Below are positions 37,501-45,201 of a DNA stretch of 64,000 bases, piece after piece. The position numbers and the translations under genes are program-made. Under the pieces are notes generated by a model, which was not told where the DNA came from, did not search any database, and worked only from the letters and a program-made list of their open reading frames with translations. Each line of letters begins with the position of its first letter. Within the stretch, counting starts at the first letter, position 1. Origin of the DNA: Paraburkholderia dilworthii (lineage in GTDB: Bacteria > Pseudomonadota > Gammaproteobacteria > Burkholderiales > Burkholderiaceae); NCBI RefSeq assembly GCF_000472525.1, contig NZ_AWZT01000036.1, positions 1 to 64,000 on the forward strand, in the 5' to 3' direction.

Positions 37501-37882
37501 GTTGGCGTATCTGTGCGGATCGGAAGGCTTTATCGAGACGGCGACGCGGGGGTTGGTCTGGCAAGGCATCCCGGCATTCGATGTCTTCGCCGAGACGTTC
37601 AAGTCGGAGATAACGGTGCCGACGAATCTCGTGCCGCAGCAGGTGACGGTGAGCGGCACAGGCCGAACCTTTGCGTGGCGCCCGGACCTCGGTACGATTC
37701 TCGACGCAGCCGATGCTGCCTCAGTCCCGATGCTGAGCGGTTGCCGTGTCGGTCAGTGCGAAAGTTGCTTGGTGCGTGTGGTCCGGGGCACGGTGTTGCA
37801 CCTGCAGCCCTACGACGGCCCTGCCGACGGCTGTCTGACGTGTCAGGCGGTGCCGCTCGACGAGGTCGAACTGGCGCCTTGA
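34505..37882 (+). CDS. molybdopterin oxidoreductase fused to FAD/NAD/[2Fe-2S] reductase
   Basis: An 1125-residue fusion. The N-terminal part (1 to about 790) is a DMSO-reductase/formate-dehydrogenase-type molybdopterin enzyme. A [4Fe-4S] site is formed by Cys 8, 11, 15 and 42, a likely Mo ligand is Cys 141 in IYAIEVCGWHKDYA, and QSADIVLPSTLPWEHE and the cofactor-binding C-terminal barrel follow. Residues about 798-1125 form an oxygenase-type reductase: FAD motif RAYSLVCGG, NAD site LILLGSGIGITPF and plant-type [2Fe-2S] cysteines 1080, 1085, 1088 and 1113. No export signal, so it is cytoplasmic. The fusion would pass electrons between NAD(P)H and the Mo centre within one chain. As the last gene of the ABC importer operon, it probably acts on the imported solute. 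Substrate and direction are unknown. Confidence 0.9.
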   Translation: MTEFPGYCTLCRSRCGSVNHVEDGKLIKVTPLAQHPTGGALCAKGRAAPELLASPKRLTTPMRRTAPRDAADPGWIEISWDEALEEITRQLLSIRASDGAEAVAFAVTTPSGTPMVDSFEWVERLVRCFGSPNMIYAIEVCGWHKDYAQKLTFGRGIGVPDWDHTDVIVLWGHNPARTWLAQASRVAQAKQRGARVIVIDPKQDGSGQQADLWLRIRPGADGALAIGAIRHLIETHRYDADFVRRWTNAPCLVDIDTRRLLHANELWPEAIDGALVIIDSDGLPHPYDTRRAMDDAQAVDLHARSALDDRRGEQRRFATVFSLLADAVAVHTTEHVAALTWIDASSIEQFNALFEGGPRLSYHTWTGVGQHTNASATERAIGTLYALTGACDAQGGNLWTVPPSTRSVNDYDLLVPAQQAKALGLEELPLGPPSLGWITARDFAGAVLRRTPYPVRALVSFGSNLLVSQADSARNQQALQALDFHVHIDPFMNPTAQSADIVLPSTLPWEHEALKIGFEISQAAVEHVQLRPRMLTPLASARTDYEIALDLAVRMGMGDRFFGGDIVAGWNYQLEPLGVTVNTLRAAPTGMRFPQAFSYRKYAAPVADGSDEVEGFDTPSNRVELYSERLLDFAQSPLATFVEPAQSPLRSDADARYPLVLTTAKTGWYVHSSHRHVASLRKKAIDPTVQIGVGLAAARGIAAGDWTQLSTPYGHVVMRAKIDDKLDDRTAIADFGWWQGATAFGREDTPLVGARSANINGVLSDCDRDPVSGSVPLRATLCNVQRHATMNRGRWTELRTFRIVAREVLARNIVRFEFAPVDGGELPDFQPGQHLTIHNAGLGITRAYSLVCGGKAPRTLSIAVKRDGRMSSHLHGLAPGALVELGPPGGTFAMPTRGDRPLILLGSGIGITPFISYLEAIDAEGGDAYPDTTLHYVCRDSGGHAFAARIREIASKLPRVRVVTYYRAPRPTDTPGVDYDRTVDLTLELIDDDTLARRPLAYLCGSEGFIETATRGLVWQGIPAFDVFAETFKSEITVPTNLVPQQVTVSGTGRTFAWRPDLGTILDAADAASVPMLSGCRVGQCESCLVRVVRGTVLHLQPYDGPADGCLTCQAVPLDEVELAP

Positions 37883-38149
37883 GCGATCGTATGCGTGAAA
37901 TGCGCTCTCGGCGCAAGTTGCTCCCGGGCGAACCAGAGGTTCACGCGATGTCGAGCGGCACATAGCCTCGTTTTGCAGTTTGCCCATGATCTGCTGCACC
38001 TGCGACGCGAGTTCTGCCACCTGTGCGCTTCTGTTCATTGGCCCGTGTCACGTACATATTTTAACTTCGGGGTTAGCAATCGGCGCGAACCGACCGATGC
38101 CGTGCGAAAGCGCTTGTTAAATGCGGTGTTCCAACCGTTCAGATGGGGA
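37883..38149. other. intergenic with a short minus-strand frame
   Basis: A minus-strand ATG at 38038 begins MNRSAQVAELASQVQQIMGK, a protein-like helical stretch of about 28 residues. It then loses protein character as it runs into the antisense of the oxidoreductase gene. It may be the 5' remnant of a small gene or a chance frame. Confidence 0.3.
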
Positions 38150-38253
38150 TTATTTATCCGACGGCGATAGTGGCAGCGGACGTAGCCCGAGCACGGAACA
38201 GATGTGGTCAATAATTTCCGGCGGGACGTCCGACACGAGTGGCATATATCCTA
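38150..38253 (-). pseudogene. C-terminal gene fragment cut by an IS6-family element
   Basis: The minus strand reads GYMPLVSDVPPEIIDHICSV, then LGLRPLPLSPSDK and a TAA at 38150-38152. The sequence is protein-like, and the frame runs without interruption into the left end of the insertion sequence at 38254. The N-terminal part is missing. Family not recognised. Confidence 0.4.
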
Positions 38254-39086
38254 GGGGCATTGTCACGGTAACCGGATTTGCAGGTAGAGTGGGACGATGA
38301 AGAACTCGAAGCCGCTCTATTACCGCCATCGCTTTCCGGGTGTCGTCATCAGTTGCGCAGTGCGCTGGTATTTCAGGTTCCAGCTAAGCCTGCGCGACAT
38401 CGAGGAGTTACTGTTCGAGCGCGGAGTGACCGTCAGCTATGAGACCATTCGACGCTGGTGCGAGAAATTCGGCGCTGGTTTTGTGCATCGTGTGAAAGCA
38501 GCTCGGTGCAAACCCGGCAGGACATGGCGTCTGGACGAGGTGTTCGTGACGCTGCGCGGCGAGCCATACCTGCTGTGGCGGGCAGTCGATCAACACGGCG
38601 CCGAACTCGATGTCCTGCTGCAGAAGCGTCGCGACAAGGCTGCAGCCAAGCGTTTTTTCAAGCGCGTGCTGGCCTCGTGTCCCGAAGTGCCGCGAAAGAT
38701 CGTGACCGACCAGTTGCGCAGCTATTCCGCGGCGAAGGCCGAAATACCCGAGCTCGCCACCGTCAAACACGTCTTCGTCAAGGCCAGTGCCCGGGTGAAC
38801 AACCGGGGGGAAAATAGTTATCAGCCCACTCGTGAACGCGAGCGGCGCATGCGAGGCTTTCGCGATCCCGATCGCACTCAAACTTTCCTGTCGACCTTCG
38901 GCCTGATCCGGCAACACTTCGCGATCAAACGACATCTGCTTCGCGCGTCACTCTATCGAAAGCAGCTCGCCGCGCGCTTTGAGGCATGGCATCGCTATAC
39001 TGAACTCGCCCAAGATCCGCCCCGTTTTGAGGAAGGGCGAATCCTATCGGCCATCCTGTCGTCGGCCTTTAACTTGACAGCGCCCC
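38254..39086 (+). mobile_element. IS6-family insertion sequence, apparently intact
   Basis: Ends are imperfect inverted repeats: GGGGCATTGTCA at 38254-38265 and, on the other strand, GGGGCGCTGTCA ending at 39086 (10 of 12 match). Length is 833 bp, within the IS6-family range, with one transposase frame. The 8 bases outside each end (ATATCCTA and TTCATGTA) differ, so there is no target duplication. This is expected after IS6-type replicative events that delete or invert neighbouring DNA. The left side cuts an unknown gene; the right side cuts etfA. Confidence 0.8.
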
Positions 39087-39127
39087 TTCATGTAGTTCTC
39101 GCCGCTGGCCAGCCCCCGGCCGCCTGA
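38297..39127 (+). CDS. IS6-family DDE transposase
   Basis: A 276-residue frame. The N-terminal helix-turn-helix region is RWYFRFQLSLRDIEELLFER, then GVTVSYETIRRWCEKFG. The DDE core has the first Asp in RTWRLDEVFVTLRGEPYLLW, the second Asp in RKIVTDQLRSYSAAKAEIPE and the third acidic residue in NNRGENSYQPTRERERRMRG. All are in the IS26/IS6100-like arrangement. The frame reads through the right end of the element, so the last 14 or so residues come from the adjoining antisense etfA DNA. Catalyses replicative transposition. Confidence 0.93.
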   Translation: MKNSKPLYYRHRFPGVVISCAVRWYFRFQLSLRDIEELLFERGVTVSYETIRRWCEKFGAGFVHRVKAARCKPGRTWRLDEVFVTLRGEPYLLWRAVDQHGAELDVLLQKRRDKAAAKRFFKRVLASCPEVPRKIVTDQLRSYSAAKAEIPELATVKHVFVKASARVNNRGENSYQPTRERERRMRGFRDPDRTQTFLSTFGLIRQHFAIKRHLLRASLYRKQLAARFEAWHRYTELAQDPPRFEEGRILSAILSSAFNLTAPLHVVLAAGQPPAA

Positions 39128-39508
39128 CACGATGATCGATGCCGAGGTCAGTTCCGGACGGTCCAGCTTCGTCACCGCGCGGCTCACGAACTGCGAGATG
39201 CCCTGATCTGCAGCGGCTTCGATCTTCTCGACCGTCGCGCCGCCGCCTTCAGCCGCGTCAGGGTCGAAGCCCGTCGTGCGCACCGTGATCACCTTGATCG
39301 GGTCAGTCGACTGCACAGTGGAGATCGCGTTGCCCGCGTAGATCGGACGCCCGAACGTGTCGCCCCCACGTGTCATCATGAAAGCCACCGGCATGAGACG
39401 TGCCTGAACCGCTTCATCGGCTGCGCCGCTCCGGCACCAGAGCGGGACGCGGTGACGACGCCGACAACGTGCGAGGGACGGTTTATGGCCCGTCACTGCC
39501 TCATGCAA
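39087..39508 (-). pseudogene. etfA: electron transfer flavoprotein alpha subunit, truncated
   Basis: The minus-strand frame contains the central EtfA region: TFGRPIYAGNAISTVQSTDP, then IKVITVRTTGFDP, GGGATVEKIEAAADQG and DRPELTSASIIVSGGRGLAS. It is cut at GENYMKG by the right end of the insertion sequence. The FAD-binding C-terminal domain is gone, and the part before TFGRP does not match the family. No etfB neighbour exists. It is a relic probably left by an IS-mediated deletion. Confidence 0.75.
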
Positions 39509-39709
39509 GCGGCATACGGACGGCGAGGCGCCCAGCGATCGGCAGCATGCGGACCCGTTACGGTCCGCTTATGAAGACGCTCGAGTGAACGGGAACGCGA
39601 TTTGCGATATCTGCAATGATCACGAGGGGCAACAAGCCAGCAGATCGCGTGCATTCCGTTCACTGAGCACCGAGAGCCAGGGTTGCAGCCATGTCAGGAG
39701 GAATTCGCG

Positions 39710-39906
39710 ATGAAACTAACTGCGAGACATCTTGTAATTGCGGGGTCGGTCGTGCTGTGACGATGGGTGCATCTGGATGCAAGCGGGCGGACAACGGTAG
39801 CGAAACAAGCGGCGCAGCGGCAGGCAGCAGCGGAACGATGGCTAATCCCGCAGGCACCGGAGCGATGGGCGGAAGCGGCCCGGCGGCAGCATCGGGAGCC
39901 AAATAA
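39710..39906 (+). pseudogene. small lipoprotein gene, frame broken after the signal peptide
   Basis: An AGGAGG ribosome binding site precedes the ATG at 39710. The frame encodes MKLTARHLVIAGSVVL and hits a TGA. The next frame continues TMGASGCKRADNGSETSG and a Gly/Ala/Ser-rich tail to 39906. Joining them gives a classic lipoprotein signal with lipobox G-A-S-G-C and a mature part of about 45 residues. A 2-base insertion or 1-base loss near 39757 explains it. Real mutation and sequencing error are equally possible. Confidence 0.55.
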
Positions 39907-40871
39907 CGGAAAACACAAAGCCCCACATGGTGCCCGCAAGTGAGCCGGTATCAAATTGGTAGAGGAAGCCGGCGGGAGCGGCACCTCATGAACATCGCAG
40001 CTCCCGATGAGGCTGTACTGAGCAGATTCAAATTGGAGCCCTGGGGTCCACTATCAGGTCAATATCTGCAGTGGTGATTTCCAGCACGTCAGGGGCTGTT
40101 TCAACGACTGGAAGCGCCAGCCGCTTGTTTATCGCACGGACCGGTCGACGTTCGAAGGTAAACAGGAAGTCCGTCCGCTGTCTGCCGGGCCGTTCAGCAA
40201 TGGAGAAGCGGCGCAGGACGTATTGGAGCAGACGTGCGATCCCGGGATCCTTACGATCGGGACGATCAGCGCGATATGTGGCTGGTGATGGCAGCCTAGG
40301 AGGAGTAATGTCCGTCGCGCGCTCAGGCGCCACTGGACGTGAGGCAGACGCACGCCGTACGCGGTTTCCCGCCAGTCGACGCGCCCACTCCAGCGTGTGA
40401 GTCTTGCGCCGGACGTTGCGATCCGAGCGGAGGCGCGCCCCATCGACGCGTTTTGTGTGCCCGCGTCTGGAATAGTCCAGCCGGCTAGCGAACGTAGACG
40501 TACTTTCTACGTCGGCTCTGCGCCAAACTGTGACCATTCGATGGCCACAGTTGAATGTCCTCTGATGGCCCGGGTGCGGACGAACCCAATCGCCCCGTCG
40601 GCGATCAAAGTGACGCCAGTGCACCGTTGCCGAGCGGGCCGGTCAACGTAACTGTGAGGCGCGTTGAAGAGTCGCGCGTCCGTGCACGTAGTGTCCGGAC
40701 ATCGATATGTACCAGAAAGGACACTATCGAACTGACCGTGCCTTCGCAACCTACACGGAAGGGCGTAACCTCGTATGACCGGAGGAAGCCGCGCTACGCC
40801 GAGCGACGAGCGCAGATCTTCGTCGCTAGTAGCCACCTACCCTTAAGGCTTAAGGTGCGGAAGAGGTCGTC
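39907..40871. other. intergenic or decayed stretch
   Basis: About 960 bases. Overlapping frames exist on both strands at 40028-40624 (minus, 198 codons) and 40071-40400 (plus). The minus-strand C-terminal piece (RRPVRAINKRLALPVVETAP) looks somewhat protein-like, but the rest is Arg-rich and no domain is visible. I do not call a gene here. Confidence 0.35.
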
Positions 40872-41126
40872 ATGCCCGGTACCGCGGTGTACAAATTTCA
40901 ATACGCGCGTCGACAGGGACTGCAGCGTACCTATGATGTAGTTCTGAATATTTGTCGGCTGGAATCCGGCGTATGTTCTTACGCGGCATGGGTCCATTTC
41001 GCCGGTGCGTTCAAAGGGAACGGACTGATTTTCCCACTGATCGCAAAGACTACGGAGGAAGCGGCGGTTGAAGCGCGAGGACGTATTGAAAACGACATCG
41101 AAGACCTCACCGGCATCGCTGAATAA
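40872..41126 (+). CDS. small hypothetical protein
   Basis: An 84-residue product starting at the ATG at 40872: MPGTAVYKFQYARRQGLQRT, then YAAWVHFAGAFKGNGLIFPL, then AKTTEEAAVEARGRIENDIE. Alternating strands and a final helix give a compact alpha/beta pattern. Composition is convincing. No recognised family and no export signal. Confidence 0.6.
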   Translation: MPGTAVYKFQYARRQGLQRTYDVVLNICRLESGVCSYAAWVHFAGAFKGNGLIFPLIAKTTEEAAVEARGRIENDIEDLTGIAE

Positions 41127-41278
41127 CATTTCAATTGTTGTCTGGAGTCGGCCAGAGGCTGCATTATCACGGTCAGCGCGCGCGAGGACTGCGACGGCGG
41201 GTCGACCGTTACCTTGCCGGTGGAGCAGATGTCGCGGCGTGGCGAAATCGACCGCAAGGGCGGCCGCATACCTGAGCC

Positions 41279-41930
41279 GGGCTTGTCACGTTGGCGCTGC
41301 GGTCAGTTAAGATGAAGTGATGAAGAAAACGAAATCGCTATGTCACGGTCACCGGTTCGCGGCATCAGTCATCAGCCACGCCGTACGCCGATATTTCAGG
41401 TTCGAGCTCAGCCTGCGCGATATCGAGGAGTTCCTGTTCGAGCGTGACGTGATCGTCAGCCATGAATCGATCCGGCGGTGGATAGACAAGTTTGGGGCTG
41501 GTTTCGCGCATCGCGTGAAGGCTGCCCGCTGCCAGCCGGGCAGCACGTGGCATCTTGACGAGGTGTTCGTGTCATTGCGCGGTGAACCTTATGTGCTGTG
41601 GCGTGCCGTCGACCAGCACGGCGTCGAACTCGACATCCTGCTACAAAAGCGGCGCGACAAGGCCGCCCGAAACGATTCTTCAAACGTGTAGTGTCGGCCT
41701 GTCCCGAGGTGCCGAAGAAGATCGTCACTGACTAGTTGCGCAGTTACCCCGCAGCAAAGGCCGAAATCCCGGAGCCGGCGAACGTGAAGCATGTGTTCGT
41801 CAAGGCGGCAGCCCGCGTCAACAACCGGGCAGAGAACAGCCATCAGCCCACACGCGAGCGCGAGCGACGTATCCGTGGTTTCCGCCTGCCCGGGCGCACG
41901 CAGGCGTTCCTGTCGTGCGTTTCGCCTGCG
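41279..41930 (+). pseudogene. IS6-family transposase, decayed copy
   Basis: Starting near 41317 (MMKKTKSLCHGHRF), this copy closely resembles the intact element at 38.3 kb: RYFRFELSLRDIEEFLFERD, HLDEVFVSLRGEPYVLWRAV. A frameshift near 41670 ends the first frame; a TAG at 41733-41735 lies in the next. The acidic third catalytic residue region (NNRAENSHQPTRERERRIRG) is present, but the sequence stops matching near 41925 (QAFLSC). A GGGCTTGTCACG sequence at 41279-41290 resembles the terminal repeat. No intact right end seen. Confidence 0.85.
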
Positions 41931-42113
41931 CACGATTCGTCCAGTGATCGTCAACGTGACAAGGCCGTCGAGAGCCATATCTCCCCCGCGAGTGCCGCCG
42001 TTGTGGATGACCCCTATTCTGCACTCAATGCCAAAGCCCGGTCTACCGCGGCCTCACAGCCGTTGCGCGCTGCCTGCATGCCTTTCTGCGGTTTTGCCTG
42101 CGTTGCCCCTTCG

Positions 42114-42605
42114 CTATTCCGGCGCCTCGCCCACCGTCACCAGCCGGACCGCGCGCGCCGGATGCCCGATCAGTTCGTCGAGCAGATCCGCCATTTCGCA
42201 GAGCGTCTGGAAGCACCGATCGTCCATTTGATCCGCGTGATAGCGCCGCAGATCGTGCATCGCTTCGCGTAGGCGCCTGAGCGCGTCGGGGGTGCTGTCG
42301 ACCAACGGCCAGCAGTGCATCAGATACGCAAGCGGTGTCACGCTGCGCGTCTCGCACCAGGTATCGAACAGCCGTAGACAGATTGCGTTGACTTGCTCGA
42401 CGATGTTCTCCCGCTCCGACAGATAGGCGATCATGTTGCATCGGTACGAATGGCGTTTCGACCACACATCATCTGCCAGCAGAATGTCTGTCGCATTCAG
42501 CGCAAGATGGAAAACCAGGGTGTGACATTCTGATTCGCGCGTCAGGAAATCCTTAACGCCTTTCACGCAAAGAAGGCCCGTTGGGTGAACACCCTTGTAT
42601 GCCAT
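42114..42605 (-). CDS. hypothetical protein
   Basis: A 163-residue protein with convincing composition: NIVEQVNAICLRLFDTWCET, PLAYLMHCWPLVDSTPDALR, DRCFQTLCEMADLLDELIGH. Mostly helical, with eight cysteines and no export signal. The ATG at 42605 gives the longest product. An internal ATG at 42434 (MIAYLSERENIVEQ) could be the true start, because the first 57 residues look less conserved in style. It lies between two decayed IS6 copies. No family recognised. Confidence 0.6.
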   Translation of the reverse strand: MAYKGVHPTGLLCVKGVKDFLTRESECHTLVFHLALNATDILLADDVWSKRHSYRCNMIAYLSERENIVEQVNAICLRLFDTWCETRSVTPLAYLMHCWPLVDSTPDALRRLREAMHDLRRYHADQMDDRCFQTLCEMADLLDELIGHPARAVRLVTVGEAPE

Positions 42606-42721
42606 TCTTCATGCTGCCCGCGGTTCAGGAAATCCTGACGGCCGAAATCAGCGCTTCCTGATATGACATTCCGCCAAAGCCGATTGGTCGCGCACACCGA
42701 TCGCCATAGCATCGATTCATC

Positions 42722-42988
42722 GTGCATCGCGGGGGAAGTCATGGCGGGCGACAGATCGCTGCGTTCTCAGGTCGAGAAAAACTGATTGGCTCGACGCGTG
42801 GCCAACCGGCGCGCGTGCGCCTGCTGGAGAGCGCCCGCTCGGGCGGCACCTGCCGCGTGTGCATTCAGATCGACCGGCCGACCGGGACGTTTTCACTTTT
42901 CTTTTTTCGCCATGCCGACGGCACGTGGCACGTGTTTCCGCCGGGCCAGCGACGTCCGGCGATGGGGACAAGCCGCAAAGCGGCCTGA
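42722..42988 (+). CDS. small hypothetical protein, N-terminus uncertain
   Basis: An 88-residue frame. The region LIGSTRGQPARVRLLESARS, then GGTCRVCIQIDRPTGTFSLF and FFRHADGTWHVFPPGQRRPA, is strongly protein-like. The first 20 residues are not. An ATG at 42741 in another frame (MAGDRSLRSQVEKN) suggests the natural start may have been lost by a frameshift. No family recognised. Confidence 0.4.
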   Translation: MHRGGSHGGRQIAAFSGREKLIGSTRGQPARVRLLESARSGGTCRVCIQIDRPTGTFSLFFFRHADGTWHVFPPGQRRPAMGTSRKAA

Positions 42989-43140
42989 CCGTTCAGCAAG
43001 CCTAGGGAGGCGCCCATGCTCGATGACGCTTCAAACACAGTGCCGCAGGTATTATCAAGTTGGCGCCGGGGTCGACGAATATAATGGGGCATGAAGAAAG
43101 CTTCCGTTTCCGTTTTGCTGTCGGCGGAGGCGCCGATTCG

Positions 43141-43585
43141 TTCAAGGGCTATCGATTTCCGCCGGACATCATCAGCTACGCGGTGTGACTGTACTACCGG
43201 TTCCCGCTCAGCCTGCGCATGGTTGAGGAGATGCAGGCGGCATGGGGAATCGAGCTTACGTACGAAACGGTGCGGTGCTGCGCGACGAAGTTCGGTCTGG
43301 CGGTCGCGAAGAGTATCCGTTCGACAGCCCCAGGTCGCGGCGACAAGTGGCACCTGGATGAGGTGGTCGTGACGATCCACGGCAGGAAGCATTGGCTGTG
43401 GCAGGCTGTCGATCAGCACGGCGCAGTACTCGATGTGCTGGTGCAGAGCCGCCGCGACAAGGCGGCGGCCAAACGGCTGATGCGCAAGCTGCTCAGGCGC
43501 CACGGCTGCCCACGCGTGATCGTCACGGACAAGCTGCGCAGCTACGCGGCGGCGAACAACGAACTGGGCGTGAACGTCGACCATC
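43141..43585 (+). pseudogene. IS6-family transposase fragment
   Basis: The fragment reads FKGYRFPPDIISYAV, then a TGA, then LYYRFPLSLRMVEEM and on through DKWHLDEVVVTIHGRKHWLW and VIVTDKLRSYAAANNELGVN. It holds the first two catalytic acidic residues and stops near 43585, before the third. The in-frame stop and missing 3' part make it inactive. Its end abuts the remnant of a response regulator, so insertion followed by deletion created the junction. It resembles the copy at 45.2 kb more than the one at 38.3 kb. Confidence 0.85.
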
Positions 43586-43594
43586 TCCTGCGCG

Positions 43595-43729
43595 CCCTTC
43601 AACAAGCTGACAATAGCGACCAACGTGATCGACGTGCACATCAGCCGTCTGAGAAAGAAGATCGACCCGGACGGCACGGCTCCGATGATCGATACCGTGC
43701 GCTGTTCGGGGTATATGCTATGCGCCTGA
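43595..43729 (+). pseudogene. OmpR-family response regulator, only the C-terminus left
   Basis: In the frame ending at TGA 43727-43729 the sequence reads ATNVIDVHISRLRKKID, then TVRCSGYMLCA. This is the recognition helix and wing of an OmpR-type DNA-binding domain (pattern N-V-I/V-D-V-x-I-x-R-L-R-x-K-I-D, then T-V-R-G-x-G-Y). The receiver domain and the front of the effector domain are missing, replaced by the IS6 fragment. The stop overlaps the start of the downstream histidine kinase by 10 bases, the normal coupled arrangement. Confidence 0.75.
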
Positions 43730-45096
43730 CTGAACTGCACCGCACCACCGGCTATCGCCTCGCCATGCTGTTTCTGGTGTTGTTCGGCGTGATCGCGCTA
43801 CTGCTGTTCGGTCACCTGTATCGGGAGATCACCGGCTTCGAACAGGAACGCATCGACGACTGGCTGCTTCGCGAGCACGCGCAGTTGAAACGCGAAGCGC
43901 CGAATGAACTGGTCGCGCGATTCGAACATCAAAACCAGTTCGATCCGCGCCGTCAGCGCCCCTTCGGCCTTTTCGAAGCCAGCGGCAAACACCTTGCCGG
44001 TGGCTATCCGGGCGGTCAGCCGGCGATCCCCGTCTTTGACCAGCCGTTTTCAATACGACTCGCAAACCTGCCAGGCCAACCGCCTGGCCGATGCATCGCT
44101 GCGCACGTGCCCGATAACCGCATCGCTTTGCAATGCCGGAACACCCTCGAGCTCGACCACTTCGACGACGAACTGGTGCACGCACTGCTCTCGACCGCCA
44201 TGATCGCGCTCGTGATCGGCCTGATCGGGGCGACTCTGATTGGCATCTCCGCGATGCGGCGGTTCGATGCGGTGACCGCTTCGATCGAGGAGATCGTCGC
44301 CGGCAATCTCAGCAGGCGCTTGCCGGTGCATGCGAAACGCGACGACATAGACCGGCTGGTGGTCGTCGTGAACGGCATGCTCGACGAAATCGAACGCCTG
44401 ATGAACGAGGTCAAAGGCGTGTGTGATGCGATTGCGCACGATCTACGCACGCCGCTCACGCGGGTACTCGCCGGACTGGAACGTGCGCAACGGCGCGCCA
44501 GAACCGAGGCGGAATACCGCGCGGCGATCGACGAAGCCATTCTTGAAACCGCCGGCCTGTTGCGCACCTTCAATGCGCTGATGCGGATTTCGGAAATAGA
44601 AAGCGGCGTGCGCCGCGCCGGCTTCACCGCGGTCGATCTGGCCGCCGTCGCCGACGACGTGTTCGAATTCTACGAACCGACTGCCGAACACAGGCAGATT
44701 GTATTTAGACTGGAGCGCGCCGTGTCCGGGCCGTTGGAGATCCGGGGCGATCCGAACCTGCTGTTCGAGGCGCTTGCGAATCTGGTCGAAAACGCCATCA
44801 AGTTCGCACCGGATGGCGGAGCGGTGCATATCACGCTGTGGCAAGATATAAGAGGCACCGGCGTCACTGTCAAGGACGATGGACCAGGCATCGCACGGGC
44901 TGAGCGCGCTGCCGTCCTGCGCCGCTTCTATCGTGGCGAGGGCAGCCGTCGTACGCCCGGCAGCGGCCTGGGGCTCAGCCTTGTCGCCGCCGTGGCCGGC
45001 ATGCACGGCATGACGCTGGAGTTCCACGACGCGGACGTCGGTTGCGAGATCAGTCTGTTCAAACCCGCGCAAGCTCAACTGGCAGATAGCCGATGA
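43720..45096 (+). CDS. sensor histidine kinase orphaned from its regulator
   Basis: A 458-residue membrane kinase starting at the ATG at 43720. Helix 1 (YRLAMLFLVLFGVIALLLFG), a periplasmic domain, helix 2 (about 155-180), HAMP (RFDAVTASIEEIVAGNLSRR), HisKA with CDAIAHDLRTPLTRVL, and HATPase with LVENAIKFAPDGG, DDGPGIARAE and GSGLGLSLVAAVAGMHG. Complete. An open frame extends upstream to 43219 in phase with the transposase fragment, so automated calling may report a 625-residue fusion; the natural start is 43720. With the regulator gene destroyed, it may be silent or signal to a non-cognate partner. Confidence 0.88.
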   Translation: MRLTELHRTTGYRLAMLFLVLFGVIALLLFGHLYREITGFEQERIDDWLLREHAQLKREAPNELVARFEHQNQFDPRRQRPFGLFEASGKHLAGGYPGGQPAIPVFDQPFSIRLANLPGQPPGRCIAAHVPDNRIALQCRNTLELDHFDDELVHALLSTAMIALVIGLIGATLIGISAMRRFDAVTASIEEIVAGNLSRRLPVHAKRDDIDRLVVVVNGMLDEIERLMNEVKGVCDAIAHDLRTPLTRVLAGLERAQRRARTEAEYRAAIDEAILETAGLLRTFNALMRISEIESGVRRAGFTAVDLAAVADDVFEFYEPTAEHRQIVFRLERAVSGPLEIRGDPNLLFEALANLVENAIKFAPDGGAVHITLWQDIRGTGVTVKDDGPGIARAERAAVLRRFYRGEGSRRTPGSGLGLSLVAAVAGMHGMTLEFHDADVGCEISLFKPAQAQLADSR

Positions 45097-45201
45097 TCGA
45101 TCGGTAACTGCCGGTCATCGACCTCGCTCCTTCAGGCTCTCCTGGGCCCAAGCCTTCATATAGCCCTGGATAGAGCCTTCGATAGGCTCCCGCGTTGTCA
45201 C

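Noticed and set aside
40028..40624. 198-codon minus-strand frame
   Set aside because: Only its last third looks protein-like; no family, start signal or neighbour supports it.
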